Shown piece by piece: positions 45,108 through 54,557 of a DNA stretch of 64,000 bases. This stretch comes from Permianibacter aggregans (lineage in GTDB: Bacteria > Pseudomonadota > Gammaproteobacteria > Enterobacterales > Permianibacteraceae), in the NCBI RefSeq assembly GCF_009756665.1, contig NZ_CP037953.1, forward strand, positions 3,968,001-4,032,000, in the 5' to 3' direction. Below the pieces are notes generated by a model. That model worked only from the letters and a program-made list of their open reading frames with translations, had not been told where the DNA came from and searched no databases. The position numbers and the translations under genes were made by a program. Positions within the stretch are counted from its first letter, which is position 1, and the number at the start of each line of letters is the position of its first letter.

Positions 45108-45138
45108 AACCCGTTTGGTTTCGGCCAAACGGGTTTTT
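45108..45138 (+). terminator. Intrinsic terminator after fabF
   Basis: AACCCGTTTGG/CCAAACGGGTT form a perfect 11-bp stem with a 6-base loop, followed by T-rich TTTCTTTTC, 33 bases after the fabF stop. It lies inside the longest possible pabC reading frame, which rules out that longer start. Confidence 0.88.
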
Positions 45139-45163
45139 CTTTTCGTTCGATAACGTAGGTGTG

Positions 45164-46015
45164 ATGACCACGATGCCGCGACACTGGTTCGACAGCAAGG
45201 AATCGACAACGATGCCGATCGACGATCGAGCAGCGCTGTTCGGTGACAGCTGCTTTACCACGATCGCGGTCAGCCAAGGCCTGCCGGAATTTCTCGACGC
45301 CCATTGGCGCCGTTTGCAGGAGTCGGTTGAGCGTTTGAAAATTGCTTCTGTTGATTGGTCGGCATTGCGCCATGACATCGCGCGTGCCTGTGATGGCGTT
45401 TCGCAAGCGGTACTGCGGGTGATGATTTCCCGCGGTCAGAGTGCCAGTGGTTACCGGGTGCCGGCATCGATACAAAGTCATCGTTATCTCTCTTTGCGCG
45501 ATTGGCCTGAAATGGTGAACTCCTGGGCTGAGAACGGTATTGCGGTCCGTCACTGCACAGCGCGGCTTTCGCAACACGCATTGCTGGCCGGATTGAAACA
45601 TGGCAACCGGCTGGAACAGATTCTGGCCAGAGCGGAATGGCATGACGATAGCTTTGCCGAAGGATTGATGTGTGATCAGGATGGTTTTCTGATTGAGGGT
45701 ACCTGTGCCAATCTGTTTTTTGTTGATCAGCACGGTGTGTTATGCACGCCGAGTTTGCATATGTCAGGTGTTGCCGGTGTCATGCGCAGCATGGTGTTGG
45801 CTGATGCTGAACTGCAAGGTCTGTCGGTGCAAATCGCCGATTTCATGCCGGATATTTTGCAGACGGCGCGCGAGGTTTTCATGACCAATTGTGTCATCGG
45901 TGTCGTACCGGTGACGCGGGTTGCTGAACAGACTTTTCCGATTGGCGCATTGACCCGGCAATTGCAACAGCGGTTGATTGCACCGTTACGCCAGCAACGG
46001 AATTCGAGCCCATGA
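45164..46015 (+). CDS. pabC: Aminodeoxychorismate lyase
   Basis: PLP enzyme (fold type IV) that releases pyruvate from aminodeoxychorismate to give p-aminobenzoate for folate. About 284 residues: DDRAALFGDSCFTTIAV (start signature), PLP Lys in LAGLKHGNRLEQILAR, EGLMCDQDGFLIEGTCANLFFV and the TNCVIGVVPV end. ATG 45164 has TAGG just upstream; ATG 45173 is also possible, and the longer frame overlaps the fabF terminator. The stop overlaps the mltG start by four bases (ATGA). Confidence 0.93.
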   Translation: MTTMPRHWFDSKESTTMPIDDRAALFGDSCFTTIAVSQGLPEFLDAHWRRLQESVERLKIASVDWSALRHDIARACDGVSQAVLRVMISRGQSASGYRVPASIQSHRYLSLRDWPEMVNSWAENGIAVRHCTARLSQHALLAGLKHGNRLEQILARAEWHDDSFAEGLMCDQDGFLIEGTCANLFFVDQHGVLCTPSLHMSGVAGVMRSMVLADAELQGLSVQIADFMPDILQTAREVFMTNCVIGVVPVTRVAEQTFPIGALTRQLQQRLIAPLRQQRNSSP

Positions 46016-47037
46016 TTCGAAGCCTGTTCAAGCTGTTGATCTTAGCCTCGCTGGTTTTGTTGGCGGCAGCGGTGTTTGTTTTTCTCGAATTGCGCGCGCT
46101 CAGTGAGCAACCGGTGCAGCTCGAACCGAACGGCGTCGAATATGAAGTGCCGCCAGGATTTTCCGCCAGCCAGTTACTACGCGATTGGCAGCAACGCGGC
46201 TGGATCACGGCATCACCGTATTACCGCTTTTATTTCCATCGCTACCCGGAACAGGCGGCGATCAAATCTGGGCAATATCATTTGCCGGCCGGCGAAAGCT
46301 TGCACAGTTTGTTGCAGCGGATCATCAAGGGCGATGTGCTCAGTTATCCGTTCACGATTATCGAAGGCTGGAACATTTACGATCTGCGCCGGGCCTTGCA
46401 GCGTGCTCCGCATTTGCAGCAGCAAACGGCAGCGATGGATGATGTCGCGCTGATGGATGCGTTAGGTTCTCCCGGACTGCATCCGGAAGGCCAGTTTTAT
46501 CCGGAAACCTATCGCTATACGGCCAGCGAGTCGGACCTCGACATTTTGCGCCGCGCCCATAAACGTCTGCAAAAAGAACTGGATGAAGCCTGGCAACAAC
46601 GCCAAGCGGATTTGCCTTATCAATGGCCTTATGAGGCATTGATCATGGCATCCATTGTCGAAAAGGAAACCGCCGTGCCGGCCGAACGCCAACAGATTGC
46701 CGGCGTATTTGTTCGTCGTTTACAGCGCGGCATGAGGCTGCAAACCGACCCGACCGTTATTTACGGAATGGGGCAGTCGTATGATGGCAACATCCGCAAG
46801 AAAGATTTACGCACCGACACCGCCTACAATACCTACACCCGTGGCGGTTTGCCGCCAACACCAATCGCGATGCCGACCCGTGCGTCAATTGACGCGGCGT
46901 TGCATCCGGACGATGGCGAGGCCTTGTATTTTGTCGCCCGTGGCGATGGCAGTCATGTATTCTCGGCGACACTGGAACAACATAATCGGGCTGTGGCCGA
47001 TTATTTGAAAACCTTGCGACAAAAAAGAAGACGCTGA
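46012..47037 (+). CDS. mltG: Endolytic murein transglycosylase MltG
   Basis: Inner-membrane enzyme that cuts nascent glycan strands and sets their length. The 341 residues have an N-terminal membrane helix (LFKLLILASLVLLAAAVFVFL), a LysM-like region (YEVPPGFSASQLLRDWQQRG), and the YceG catalytic domain with the essential Glu in ASIVEKETAVPAERQQIAG, then LQTDPTVIYGMG and PTPIAMPTRASIDAALHP. It overlaps pabC upstream and tmk downstream (TGATG), so the block pabC-mltG-tmk-holB is translationally coupled. Confidence 0.96.
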   Translation: MIRSLFKLLILASLVLLAAAVFVFLELRALSEQPVQLEPNGVEYEVPPGFSASQLLRDWQQRGWITASPYYRFYFHRYPEQAAIKSGQYHLPAGESLHSLLQRIIKGDVLSYPFTIIEGWNIYDLRRALQRAPHLQQQTAAMDDVALMDALGSPGLHPEGQFYPETYRYTASESDLDILRRAHKRLQKELDEAWQQRQADLPYQWPYEALIMASIVEKETAVPAERQQIAGVFVRRLQRGMRLQTDPTVIYGMGQSYDGNIRKKDLRTDTAYNTYTRGGLPPTPIAMPTRASIDAALHPDDGEALYFVARGDGSHVFSATLEQHNRAVADYLKTLRQKRRR

Positions 47038-47651
47038 TGTTCATCACTCTGGAAGGCACCGAGGGTGTCGGCAAAAGCAGCAATCTGGCGTTTATCCAGA
47101 ACTGGCTGATCAACCGCGGCAAGCAGTTGGTGGTTACCCGTGAACCGGGCGGCACACCGTTTGCCGAAGAAATCCGGCAATTATTGCTGGCGCCGCGCCA
47201 GGAACAAGTCAGCGATGATGCCGAGTTGTTGTTGATGTTTGCTGCTCGTGCGCAACATGTCGCCCAGAAAATTCGCCCAGCCTTGCAGAATGGTTTTGTT
47301 GTTCTTTCCGATCGCTTTGTCGACGCCAGTTATGCCTATCAGGGCGGTGGCCGTGGTATTTCGATGCAACGACTCGATGCGCTCAGCCAGTGGACATTGC
47401 AAGGCTTTTTGCCAGATTTGACTTTTTTGCTCGACATGGCGCCGGCCGATGCTTTGGAACGAGCAAAAAAGCGCGGCGATCTGGATCGTTTTGAGCAAGA
47501 GCAACAGGCATTTTTTGAGCGGGTGCGAAACGTCTATTTGCAGCGCGCCAAAGCGGACCCGAAACGAATCATGGTGATCAATGCGGCGCAAACGCTGGAA
47601 CAGGTGCAGCAGGATATTGCCCATGTACTCGAACAGCGAGTGCCGAAATGA
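47037..47651 (+). CDS. tmk: Thymidylate kinase
   Basis: Phosphorylates dTMP to dTDP for DNA synthesis. The 204 residues include P-loop TLEGTEGVGKSS, the DR-type VLSDRFVDASYAYQGGGRG, TREPGGTPFAEEIR and the LID-like AKKRGDLDRFEQE. The P-loop has Ser-Ser where E. coli has Thr-Thr, a neutral change. Its start and stop overlap mltG and holB. Confidence 0.96.
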   Translation: MFITLEGTEGVGKSSNLAFIQNWLINRGKQLVVTREPGGTPFAEEIRQLLLAPRQEQVSDDAELLLMFAARAQHVAQKIRPALQNGFVVLSDRFVDASYAYQGGGRGISMQRLDALSQWTLQGFLPDLTFLLDMAPADALERAKKRGDLDRFEQEQQAFFERVRNVYLQRAKADPKRIMVINAAQTLEQVQQDIAHVLEQRVPK

Positions 47652-48595
47652 GTTTACCGGTTTGGTTACAACCGACGTTTCAGCACTTGCTGCAGGCAAT
47701 CAAACAGCAACGCGTCAATCATGCGCCAATGTTGCATGGTTCGATCGGTATCGGTAAGCGCTTGTTGGCCAAAGCCTATGCGCAACGTTTGCTGTGCCGG
47801 GCGCAAACTGATGAAGCCTGCGGAGTATGTGAAGAGTGCTTACTGTTTCAGGCAGGCAGTCATCCGGATTTTCACGCCGTATCGATTGTCGAGGGCAAGC
47901 AGAGCATCAGTATCGAACAGATTCGTGAGCTGTCGGTCAGCTTGCAGATCAGCGCCCATCGTTCAGGATTTCGGGTCGCGTTAATCGAGCCGGCGGAAGC
48001 GATGACCATTGGCGCCGCCAATGCCTTGTTGAAAACACTGGAAGAGCCGGGCGGCAATACCGTGATCGTGCTGGTTGTCGATGATTTGAGCAAGGTGCCA
48101 GCGACAATTCGCAGTCGCTGCCAGCGCATGCCGGTCGCTGCACCATCAAGCGAACAGGCACGCCAATTTCTGGGGGCAGATTTGCCGGATCTCGATCCAG
48201 AAACCGCCGAGAAACTGCTGCAGATCAGTGCCAGTGCGCCGTTGCTGGTGAAACTACGTTGGCAGCAAGGCGCATTACAACAGGTCGAGGCGCTGGAGCA
48301 GGGCTTGAAAGCGATCGCCCGAGGCCAGGCAAGTGCCGCCGAAGTGGCGGCTGGCCAAAGCGATATCGAACTGGCGCTGGCCAGTTTGCATCGCATCGTT
48401 ATTGGAGGTTTGCAAAAAAGCCTCCAACATGAAGGCCCATTGCCGGCGAGTCTCTGGGATGGCTTTGCAGAAACGGTGCAGCAGGCAGCCCTGGCGTATC
48501 GCCGCAATCCGGCATTAAACGGTGCGCTACTCTTGACCTCGGTGCTGGTGCAATGGTTTGATTTCACCGCTTTCCTGCGCCATAGTAAGGCTTAA
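47648..48595 (+). CDS. holB: DNA polymerase III subunit delta-prime
   Basis: Clamp-loader subunit of 315 residues. The AAA+ part has a P-loop-like HGSIGIGKRLLAKA, the four-Cys zinc module LLCRAQTDEACGVCEECLLF, EPAEAMTIGAANALLKTLEE and the SRC motif in IRSRCQRMPV; the C-terminal helical collar domain follows. It overlaps the tmk stop (ATGA). A 33-base gap separates it from pilZ. Confidence 0.94.
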   Translation: MSLPVWLQPTFQHLLQAIKQQRVNHAPMLHGSIGIGKRLLAKAYAQRLLCRAQTDEACGVCEECLLFQAGSHPDFHAVSIVEGKQSISIEQIRELSVSLQISAHRSGFRVALIEPAEAMTIGAANALLKTLEEPGGNTVIVLVVDDLSKVPATIRSRCQRMPVAAPSSEQARQFLGADLPDLDPETAEKLLQISASAPLLVKLRWQQGALQQVEALEQGLKAIARGQASAAEVAAGQSDIELALASLHRIVIGGLQKSLQHEGPLPASLWDGFAETVQQAALAYRRNPALNGALLLTSVLVQWFDFTAFLRHSKA

Positions 48596-48628
48596 CCTTA
48601 CAGGTGTCCCTGTTGTTTGGAGATGTAG

Positions 48629-48991
48629 ATGGATAATGCCGCCGCTCCCGGTGGTCCGCGTCACGGCATTCTGTCGCTGACGATCAAAGACAAAGCGGTG
48701 CTTTATGCCGCTTATATGCCGTTCATCAAAAACGGCGGCCTGTTCATTCCGACCAATCGCCAGTACAACATCGGCGATGAGGTGTTCATGCTGCTGACCT
48801 TGATGGAAGAAAAAGAAAAACTGCCGGTCGCTGGCAAAATCATCTGGGTAACGCCAAAAGGCGCCCAGGGCAATCGCGCGGCCGGTATCGGCGTGCAGTT
48901 CTCCAATCAGGATAACGGTCAGGTGCGCACCAAGATTGAAGCCTATCTGGCTGGTGCACTGAACTCCGACAAACCCACCCACACGATGTAA
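48629..48991 (+). CDS. pilZ: PilZ-domain type IV pilus protein
   Basis: A 120-residue PilZ protein of the kind found between holB and tatD in Pseudomonas and Xanthomonas, needed for type IV pilus assembly through PilB/FimX contacts. The fold is seen in KNGGLFIPTNRQYNIGDEVF and VAGKIIWVTPKGAQGN with RAAGIGVQFSNQD. The RxxxR and D/NxSxxG cyclic-di-GMP motifs are absent, as in the pilus-type PilZ, so it should not bind the nucleotide directly. pilS-pilR in this window supports a pilus-bearing cell. Confidence 0.92.
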   Translation: MDNAAAPGGPRHGILSLTIKDKAVLYAAYMPFIKNGGLFIPTNRQYNIGDEVFMLLTLMEEKEKLPVAGKIIWVTPKGAQGNRAAGIGVQFSNQDNGQVRTKIEAYLAGALNSDKPTHTM

Positions 48992-49005
48992 GCGAGGCTG
49001 GCGGC

Positions 49006-49809
49006 ATGCCAGCCTCAACTCAGACTATGCAATTAATTGATTCCCACTGTCATCTCGACCGGCTGGAACTGCCCGCCGGCCAAACCCTTGATGAGTTGTT
49101 GAACGCCGCTCGCCAATTGGGTGTCCGGCATTTCCTGAATATCGGTGTCGAACGTGAAAGCTTTCCGGACGTGCTGGCCATTGCCGAGCGTTACGATGAT
49201 GTTTCCTGCACGGTTGGCGTACATCCGCTTTACGAAGGCATACACCAGCAGAATATCGACTGGATGCGAGACGCCGCCAAGCACCCCAAAGTCATGGCCA
49301 TTGGCGAAACCGGGCTGGATTATCACTACGCCGCCGATAGCAAGAGCGCCCAGCAGCAGAGCTTTCGGGCCCATATCCGGTTGGCGCGTGAGCTGCAGCT
49401 ACCGCTGATCATCCATACCCGGGAAGCTCAAGACGATACGCTGCAGATCATGGCCGAGGAGGGCGCTGCCGAAATCGGCGGTATTCTGCATTGCTTCACC
49501 GAAAGCTGGCAGATGGCCGAAGCGGCACTGGAGCTGGGCTTCCATATTTCCCTTTCTGGCATTGTCACCTTCCGCAATGCCGAATCGCTGCGCGAAGTGG
49601 CCAGAAATGTACCCGCCGATCGCTTGCTAATCGAAACCGATTCGCCCTGGCTGGCGCCGGTGCCGCATCGGGGTAAATCAAATCAACCGGCGTTTGTGCT
49701 CAATGTCGCCGAGTGCATTGCCCGCGAACGAAAGTGCTCGGTAGCTGAGCTGGCGGCGTTGACCACCGCCAACTTCCTGCGCTTGTTCCCGAGAATTTCC
49801 CTGAACTGA
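49006..49809 (+). CDS. TatD-family metal-dependent hydrolase (YcfH type)
   Basis: A 267-residue TIM-barrel DNase/hydrolase. Metal ligands: IDSHCHLDRL, IGETGLDYHYA (Glu), IIHTREAQDDTL (His), ILHCFTESWQMAE (His) and IETDSPWLAPVPHRGK (Asp). Its place after holB-pilZ matches the ycfH member of the TatD family. ATG 49006 has GAGG eight bases upstream; ATG 49027 (MQLIDSHCHLD) matches homologues but lacks an RBS, so the start is uncertain by seven residues. Confidence 0.94.
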   Translation: MPASTQTMQLIDSHCHLDRLELPAGQTLDELLNAARQLGVRHFLNIGVERESFPDVLAIAERYDDVSCTVGVHPLYEGIHQQNIDWMRDAAKHPKVMAIGETGLDYHYAADSKSAQQQSFRAHIRLARELQLPLIIHTREAQDDTLQIMAEEGAAEIGGILHCFTESWQMAEAALELGFHISLSGIVTFRNAESLREVARNVPADRLLIETDSPWLAPVPHRGKSNQPAFVLNVAECIARERKCSVAELAALTTANFLRLFPRISLN

Positions 49810-49822
49810 GTTTTTTGTAGGC

Positions 49823-49849
49823 AAAAAAAGCCCGAGCTCAAGGCTCGGG
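49823..49849 (-). terminator. Terminator oriented on the minus strand
   Basis: CCCGAGC/GCTCGGG with a 5-base loop; on the minus strand a run of seven T follows the stem, on the plus strand only A precedes it. It lies 13 bases after the tatD-family gene. The remainder of the 272-base gap before gcdH shows no gene; a short GAGCCAC/GTGGCTC inverted repeat lies at 49859-49875. Confidence 0.6.
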
Positions 49850-50081
49850 TCAGGGGAAAGAGCCACGAGTGGCTCGTATTCAGCTCAAGGAAATTTACCA
49901 ACACATCAACAGAGAACAACACACGGACTGCAGACTGACAACACACACCCAAAATACGGGTGCTTCACTATGCTCAAGTGTAGTCGAATTTGCGCAAAGT
50001 CAAGTCTGGTCGGATGGAGTGACCCTGGCGGCTCACGTACAATGCCAGCGTCAACATTAGCGAAACGCTACAGGAGCAAGC

Positions 50082-51278
50082 ATGTCGGAAGCGAATAAAT
50101 CGGGCAGTAACGTATTGGCCAATTGGGACGATATCCTGTACTTGGATGATCAGCTGACCGAAGAAGAACGGATGATTCGCGACAGCGCGCGCGAATACTG
50201 CCAAAGCAAGCTGATGCCACGAGTGCTGGAAGCCAATCGGCACGAACGCTTCGAGCGCGAAATCATGAATGAAATGGGCGAACTGGGCCTGCTCGGCATC
50301 ACCGTCGACGGCTACGGTTGTGCTGGCGCCAGTTATGTCGCTTACGGCCTGGTCGCGCGTGAAGTCGAGCGGGTGGATTCCGGCTATCGTTCGGCCTGCT
50401 CCGTACAATCCAGCCTGGTCATGTACCCGATTTATAAATACGGCAGTGAAGCGCAAAAGCAGAAATATCTGCCGAAGCTGGCCAGTGGTGAATTTGTTGG
50501 TTGCTTTGGCCTGACCGAGCCGGATGCCGGCTCCGATCCAGCCGGCATGAAAACCCGGGCTCGGAAAGTCGATGGCGGCTATTTGCTGTCTGGCAGCAAG
50601 ATGTGGATCACCAATTCACCCATCGCCGATGTGTTCGTCGTTTGGGCCAAGAATGACGAAGGCAAGATCCGCGGCTTTGTGCTGGAAAAAGGCATGAAGG
50701 GCTTGAGCGCGCCAAAAATCGAAGGCAAGTTCTCCTTACGCGCCTCGATTACCGGCGAAATCGTCATGGATGAGGTGTTTGTGCCGGAAGAGAACATGTT
50801 CCCGGAAATCGAAGGTCTGAAAGGGCCGTTCGGCTGTCTGAATATGGCCCGCTACGGCATTTCCTGGGGCGCAATGGGCGCTGCTGAATTCTGCTGGCAC
50901 GCGGCGCGTCAGTACACACTGGAGCGCAAACAGTTCGGCAAGCCGCTGGCGGCGACCCAGTTGGTGCAGAAAAAGCTGGCCGATATGCAAACCGAAATCA
51001 CCCTTGGCCTGCAGGCCAGCCTGCGCGTCGGTCGTTTGATCGACGAGCACCGCTTCAAGCCGGAAATGATTTCACTGGTCAAGCGCAATGCCTGTGGCAA
51101 GGCGCTGGATATTGCCCGCGTTGCTCGTGACATGCATGGCGGCAACGGCATTGCCGATGAATTCCACGTCATTCGCCATGTCATGAACCTGGAAGCGGTC
51201 AACACTTACGAAGGTACCCATGACGTGCACGCACTGATTCTCGGCCGGGCACAAACCGGGATACAGGCGTTCTATTAA
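50082..51278 (+). CDS. gcdH: Glutaryl-CoA dehydrogenase
   Basis: FAD enzyme that dehydrogenates and decarboxylates glutaryl-CoA to crotonyl-CoA in lysine-type catabolism. The 398 residues show [20 protein letters not shown] and [19 protein letters not shown], the GCDH-specific [20 protein letters not shown], and the catalytic base Glu377 in [20 protein letters not shown]. These distinguish it from ordinary acyl-CoA dehydrogenases such as FadE in this window. RBS AGGAGCAAGC precedes the ATG. No electron-transfer flavoprotein or CoA-transferase gene is adjacent. Confidence 0.95.
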   Translation: MSEANKSGSNVLANWDDILYLDDQLTEEERMIRDSAREYCQSKLMPRVLEANRHERFEREIMNEMGELGLLGITVDGYGCAGASYVAYGLVAREVERVDSGYRSACSVQSSLVMYPIYKYGSEAQKQKYLPKLASGEFVGCFGLTEPDAGSDPAGMKTRARKVDGGYLLSGSKMWITNSPIADVFVVWAKNDEGKIRGFVLEKGMKGLSAPKIEGKFSLRASITGEIVMDEVFVPEENMFPEIEGLKGPFGCLNMARYGISWGAMGAAEFCWHAARQYTLERKQFGKPLAATQLVQKKLADMQTEITLGLQASLRVGRLIDEHRFKPEMISLVKRNACGKALDIARVARDMHGGNGIADEFHVIRHVMNLEAVNTYEGTHDVHALILGRAQTGIQAFY

Positions 51279-51296
51279 TCTGTTGTCGCAGTATTG

Positions 51297-51329
51297 GCCA
51301 GCGCGGCGGCACTCTGCCACCGCGCTGGC
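51297..51329 (+). terminator. Hairpin downstream of gcdH
   Basis: GCCAGCGCGG/CCGCGCTGGC form a perfect 10-bp stem with a 13-base loop, 18 bases after the gcdH stop. There is no T-run, so it may be a processing barrier or part of a Rho-dependent end. The remainder of the 249-base gap to prc has no recognisable gene. Confidence 0.45.
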
Positions 51330-51527
51330 GATTAGACGTAAGTACTATCGCTTACCGTCCATCAGCAAAATGACGTTTTTTACTGCGATTCCCGTAACAA
51401 TTCCCTACAAAACAGTCAAACGGAACATGGCAGGCACTGGCGCTTTGTGCCATGCTTGAGCAATGCTGTCTGTGCCGCCCGAAGCGGTATTGACGCGATC
51501 TAATCGGTAACGAAAGTGGGTGAGCAT

Positions 51528-53651
51528 ATGTTGGTAAAGCACAAGTCGAATTGGGGTCTGCGGTTTGGTGTGGCAGCCCTGTCTCTGGCTTTGGTGGGGG
51601 CAGCCTCAATGCCGCTACCGGCAGCGCCGGAAAAATCGACGCTTAACCCGGGCCGTACTCAAGCCCAATCAGCCACGTATATTGCTCGGCTGTTGTCCGA
51701 CTACCATTACGCCCGACCGCGTATCAACGACGAATTGTCGGCCAAAATCCACGAGCAGTATTTCAAGATGCTCGATGGCAGCAAAAGTTATTTGCTGGCC
51801 AGCGATGTCTCACGTTTCGACCGCTACCGCACGACGTTTGATGACGCGCTGATCTCCGGCGATCTCAGCGTACCTTATGAGATTTATCAGATATTTCAGC
51901 AGCGCTGGGCCGAGCGTTACGACTACGCGATCGAGCTGCTGAAAACCGAAATGAAGTTTGATGTCGACGATCAGTATTATTTTGATCGCGAAAACAGCCC
52001 ATGGGCCAAGGACAGCAAAGAGCTCAATGAACTCTGGCGTCAACGAGTCAAGAACGATGCCCTGAACCTGAAATTGGCGGACAAGGCCTGGCCGGAAATT
52101 CAAACTCTGCTGACCAAGCGTTACGAAGTGGCCAAGCGCCGGATGACGCAACTGAACAGCGAAGATGTGTTCAGCACGTTCATGAACGCGGTGACTTCAT
52201 CGATTGATCCGCACGCCAGCTATTTCTCGCCGCCGCAGGCCGAAAATTTCAATATTGAAATGCGCTTGTCATTGGAAGGCATTGGTGCGGTGCTGCAGTC
52301 GGACGATGTCTACACGAAAGTAGTCAGCCTGGTGGAAATGGGGCCGGCCGATAAATCGAAACAAATCAAACCGGAAGACAAGATCATCGCGGTCGGTCAG
52401 GACAGTGGTGAAATGGTCGATGTCATCGGCTGGCGTTTGGATGATGTCGTCAAACTGATTCGCGGCAAGGCCGGCACGATTGTCAAACTGGAAGTGGTGC
52501 CGAACACTGCCGGTGTCGATGGCGCCAGCAAAACCATTTCGATCGTTCGGGAAAAAGTGAAGCTCGAAGACGAAGCAGCGAAATCGAAGCTGCTGACGAT
52601 CAACAGTCACGGCAAAGACGTCAAGGTTGGCGTCATCACCGTGCCAAAGTTTTACATCGATTTCGATGCACGGATGCGCGGTGACAAAAACTATGTTTCC
52701 GTGTCCCGCGATGTGAAACGTCTGTTGAATGAATTCAATAACCAGAGTGTCGATGCGGTTGTGCTCGATTTGCGCAACAACGGTGGCGGCGCGCTGGATG
52801 AAGCGGCTTCAATGACCGGTTTGTTTGTCAAGGGCGGTCCGGTTGTGCAGGAGAAAAACCAGTTCGGTCAGGTATCGGTGATCACGTCGCCAGAATCGGA
52901 ACCGGTTTGGACTGGCCCGTTGGCGGTACTGGTCAATGGCCAAAGTGCTTCGGCTTCGGAAATTCTTGCTGCCGCGCTGCAGGATTATGGTCGTGCCATC
53001 ATTCTCGGTGAAACCACGTTTGGTAAAGGCACCGTGCAAACGATTGCCGATTTGAATCGTTATCGTGATCGCGCGTCGGAAACGATGGGTGCGCTGAAAT
53101 ATACCGTGCAGAAGTTTTACCGGATTAACGGCGGTAGCACCCAGCACCGTGGTGTCACGCCAGACCTGACCTTCCCAAGCTTGTTCGATCACGCTGAATA
53201 CGGTGAAAGCTCGCTCGACAACGCCATGCCTTGGGATTTTACGATGGCCACCCGTTACACGGCGTCGAATGAACTGCAACGCTGGATTCCGCAGCTTGGT
53301 GCAATCTCTGACAAACGCATCAACAACAACATGGAGTTCCAGTACATCAAGAGCGACATCGCTGAATACAACGCCCGCAAGGATGACAAATCCATTTCGC
53401 TGAAACTCGAGGATCGGAAAGCTGATCGCGAGCGGGTGAAAGCGACGGCACTGGAGCGTGAAAACGCCCGCCGGGCGCTGCGCGGCGAAGCGCCGCTGAA
53501 GGCTTTGCCGGAAGAGCGTGACAACAAAAACGATCAGGATGTTTATCTGGATGAGTCAGCAAAGATTCTCGGTGACTTGATCTGGTTGAAAGCGGGTGCG
53601 CCATTGGTCGCATCCGAAGACACGCGCGCCAATACGCGTAAGAGCAATTGA
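51528..53651 (+). CDS. prc: Tail-specific (C-terminal processing) protease Prc
   Basis: Periplasmic serine-lysine protease of about 707 residues that trims envelope proteins from the C-terminus. Signal sequence (GLRFGVAALSLALVGAASM), N-terminal helical domain (YHYARPRINDELS), PDZ domain (LSLEGIGAVLQSDDVYTKVV), and the S41 protease core with VLDLRNNGGGALDEAASM, catalytic Ser in NGQSASASEILAAA (about residue 475) and Lys in TTFGKGTVQTI. A charged C-terminal domain (DUF3340) follows. ATG 51528 is chosen; GTG 51516 is in frame. Confidence 0.96.
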   Translation: MLVKHKSNWGLRFGVAALSLALVGAASMPLPAAPEKSTLNPGRTQAQSATYIARLLSDYHYARPRINDELSAKIHEQYFKMLDGSKSYLLASDVSRFDRYRTTFDDALISGDLSVPYEIYQIFQQRWAERYDYAIELLKTEMKFDVDDQYYFDRENSPWAKDSKELNELWRQRVKNDALNLKLADKAWPEIQTLLTKRYEVAKRRMTQLNSEDVFSTFMNAVTSSIDPHASYFSPPQAENFNIEMRLSLEGIGAVLQSDDVYTKVVSLVEMGPADKSKQIKPEDKIIAVGQDSGEMVDVIGWRLDDVVKLIRGKAGTIVKLEVVPNTAGVDGASKTISIVREKVKLEDEAAKSKLLTINSHGKDVKVGVITVPKFYIDFDARMRGDKNYVSVSRDVKRLLNEFNNQSVDAVVLDLRNNGGGALDEAASMTGLFVKGGPVVQEKNQFGQVSVITSPESEPVWTGPLAVLVNGQSASASEILAAALQDYGRAIILGETTFGKGTVQTIADLNRYRDRASETMGALKYTVQKFYRINGGSTQHRGVTPDLTFPSLFDHAEYGESSLDNAMPWDFTMATRYTASNELQRWIPQLGAISDKRINNNMEFQYIKSDIAEYNARKDDKSISLKLEDRKADRERVKATALERENARRALRGEAPLKALPEERDNKNDQDVYLDESAKILGDLIWLKAGAPLVASEDTRANTRKSN

Positions 53652-53655
53652 CGAC

Positions 53656-53693
53656 AAAGCAAGAAACGATGCCACGGCATCGTTTCTTGCTTT
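53656..53693 (+). terminator. Long perfect hairpin after prc
   Basis: An 18-bp perfect stem (53656-53673 with 53676-53693) encloses a minimal loop, beginning five bases after the prc stop. The stem ends in CTTTC rather than a long T-run, but its length makes it a likely terminator on both strands. Confidence 0.7.
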
Positions 53694-53760
53694 CAAATCT
53701 CGTTTCACGTTCGTTATCTGATTTTTCATTCAACCATTCGATTCGACGCAGGAAGTTGGA

Positions 53761-54552
53761 ATGATTCCGCTGATTGAACCGTCTGTCTCGTTGCAGGCTG
53801 CCACCAACCATCTCGAACAGTCTGCTGCTGTGCTCTGTAGCCTGGTCAGCCATCCTTGGCAAGATTTGACATTATCCGAACACAGTGCCGCCGATTTGCG
53901 CTTTGACGGCCTGATGCTGTGCTGGATTGAAGATGGCAATGCCGTTGTTCGAGGCCAGAACAAACGCCTGCTGGTATTGGAACCCGGCGATTTGTTTGTA
54001 GCGGGCGACTTTCTACAAGGTGGCAGCGATTTGCAATTGAGTTGGGACGGTCCTTTACGATTGCGCGTTCTCTATGACAAGGATTGGCAATTGATGTGCT
54101 CCGCCGATCCGCGTTTGCCGGCCGCTTACAATCAATGGCAACAGCGCACTCGTTTGTTTTTGCTGTCGCTGCTGGCGCAACACGTGACGCCAACGCCGTC
54201 GCCGCATACCGGCTTTCGTCGTTTTCACCAGGGCGAAACCATCATCAATGAAGGTGAGGCGGCCGAATTTGTTTATACCTTGCTCGAAGGCCGGGCAGAG
54301 GTCTTTGCCGCTGATGTCAAAGTCGGCGATATCGGCACCGATGAAATATTTGGTGCCATGGCCGCGTTGGCCGGTACGCCGCGCTCCGCTACCGTCAAAG
54401 CCGCCACGGACTGTCAGGTGATGATGGTGGCCCGCGATGAATTCTATTTACTGGTCAACTCCCATCCGCAACTGTTTATCAATCTGTTGCGCGACATGGC
54501 CCGCGTGATTGTGTCGCTGAACGAGAAAGTTGTCTCGCTTAAAGGCCGATAA
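53761..54552 (+). CDS. Cyclic-nucleotide-binding-domain protein
   Basis: A 263-residue cytosolic protein. The C-terminal half is a cNMP-binding (CAP-like) beta-roll: FRRFHQGETIINEGEAAEFV, YTLLEGRAEVFAADVKVGDI and GTDEIFGAMAALAGTPRSATVKA, with the phosphate-binding cassette region GAMAALAGTPRSATV. The N-terminal half looks like a second, degenerate beta-roll (LLVLEPGDLFVAGDF). No helix-turn-helix follows, so it is not a CRP-type DNA binder; it may be a ligand sensor. It ends five bases before thiO. Partner unknown. Confidence 0.78.
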   Translation: MIPLIEPSVSLQAATNHLEQSAAVLCSLVSHPWQDLTLSEHSAADLRFDGLMLCWIEDGNAVVRGQNKRLLVLEPGDLFVAGDFLQGGSDLQLSWDGPLRLRVLYDKDWQLMCSADPRLPAAYNQWQQRTRLFLLSLLAQHVTPTPSPHTGFRRFHQGETIINEGEAAEFVYTLLEGRAEVFAADVKVGDIGTDEIFGAMAALAGTPRSATVKAATDCQVMMVARDEFYLLVNSHPQLFINLLRDMARVIVSLNEKVVSLKGR

Positions 54553-54557
54553 CCCCG

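Noticed and set aside
45104-45163. Longer N-terminus for pabC
   Set aside because: These 20 codons consist of the fabF terminator hairpin and T-run, and the homologous start is downstream.
48629-48991. Cyclic-di-GMP receptor role for PilZ
   Set aside because: The RxxxR and D/NxSxxG residues needed for nucleotide binding are missing; it matches the pilus-assembly type.
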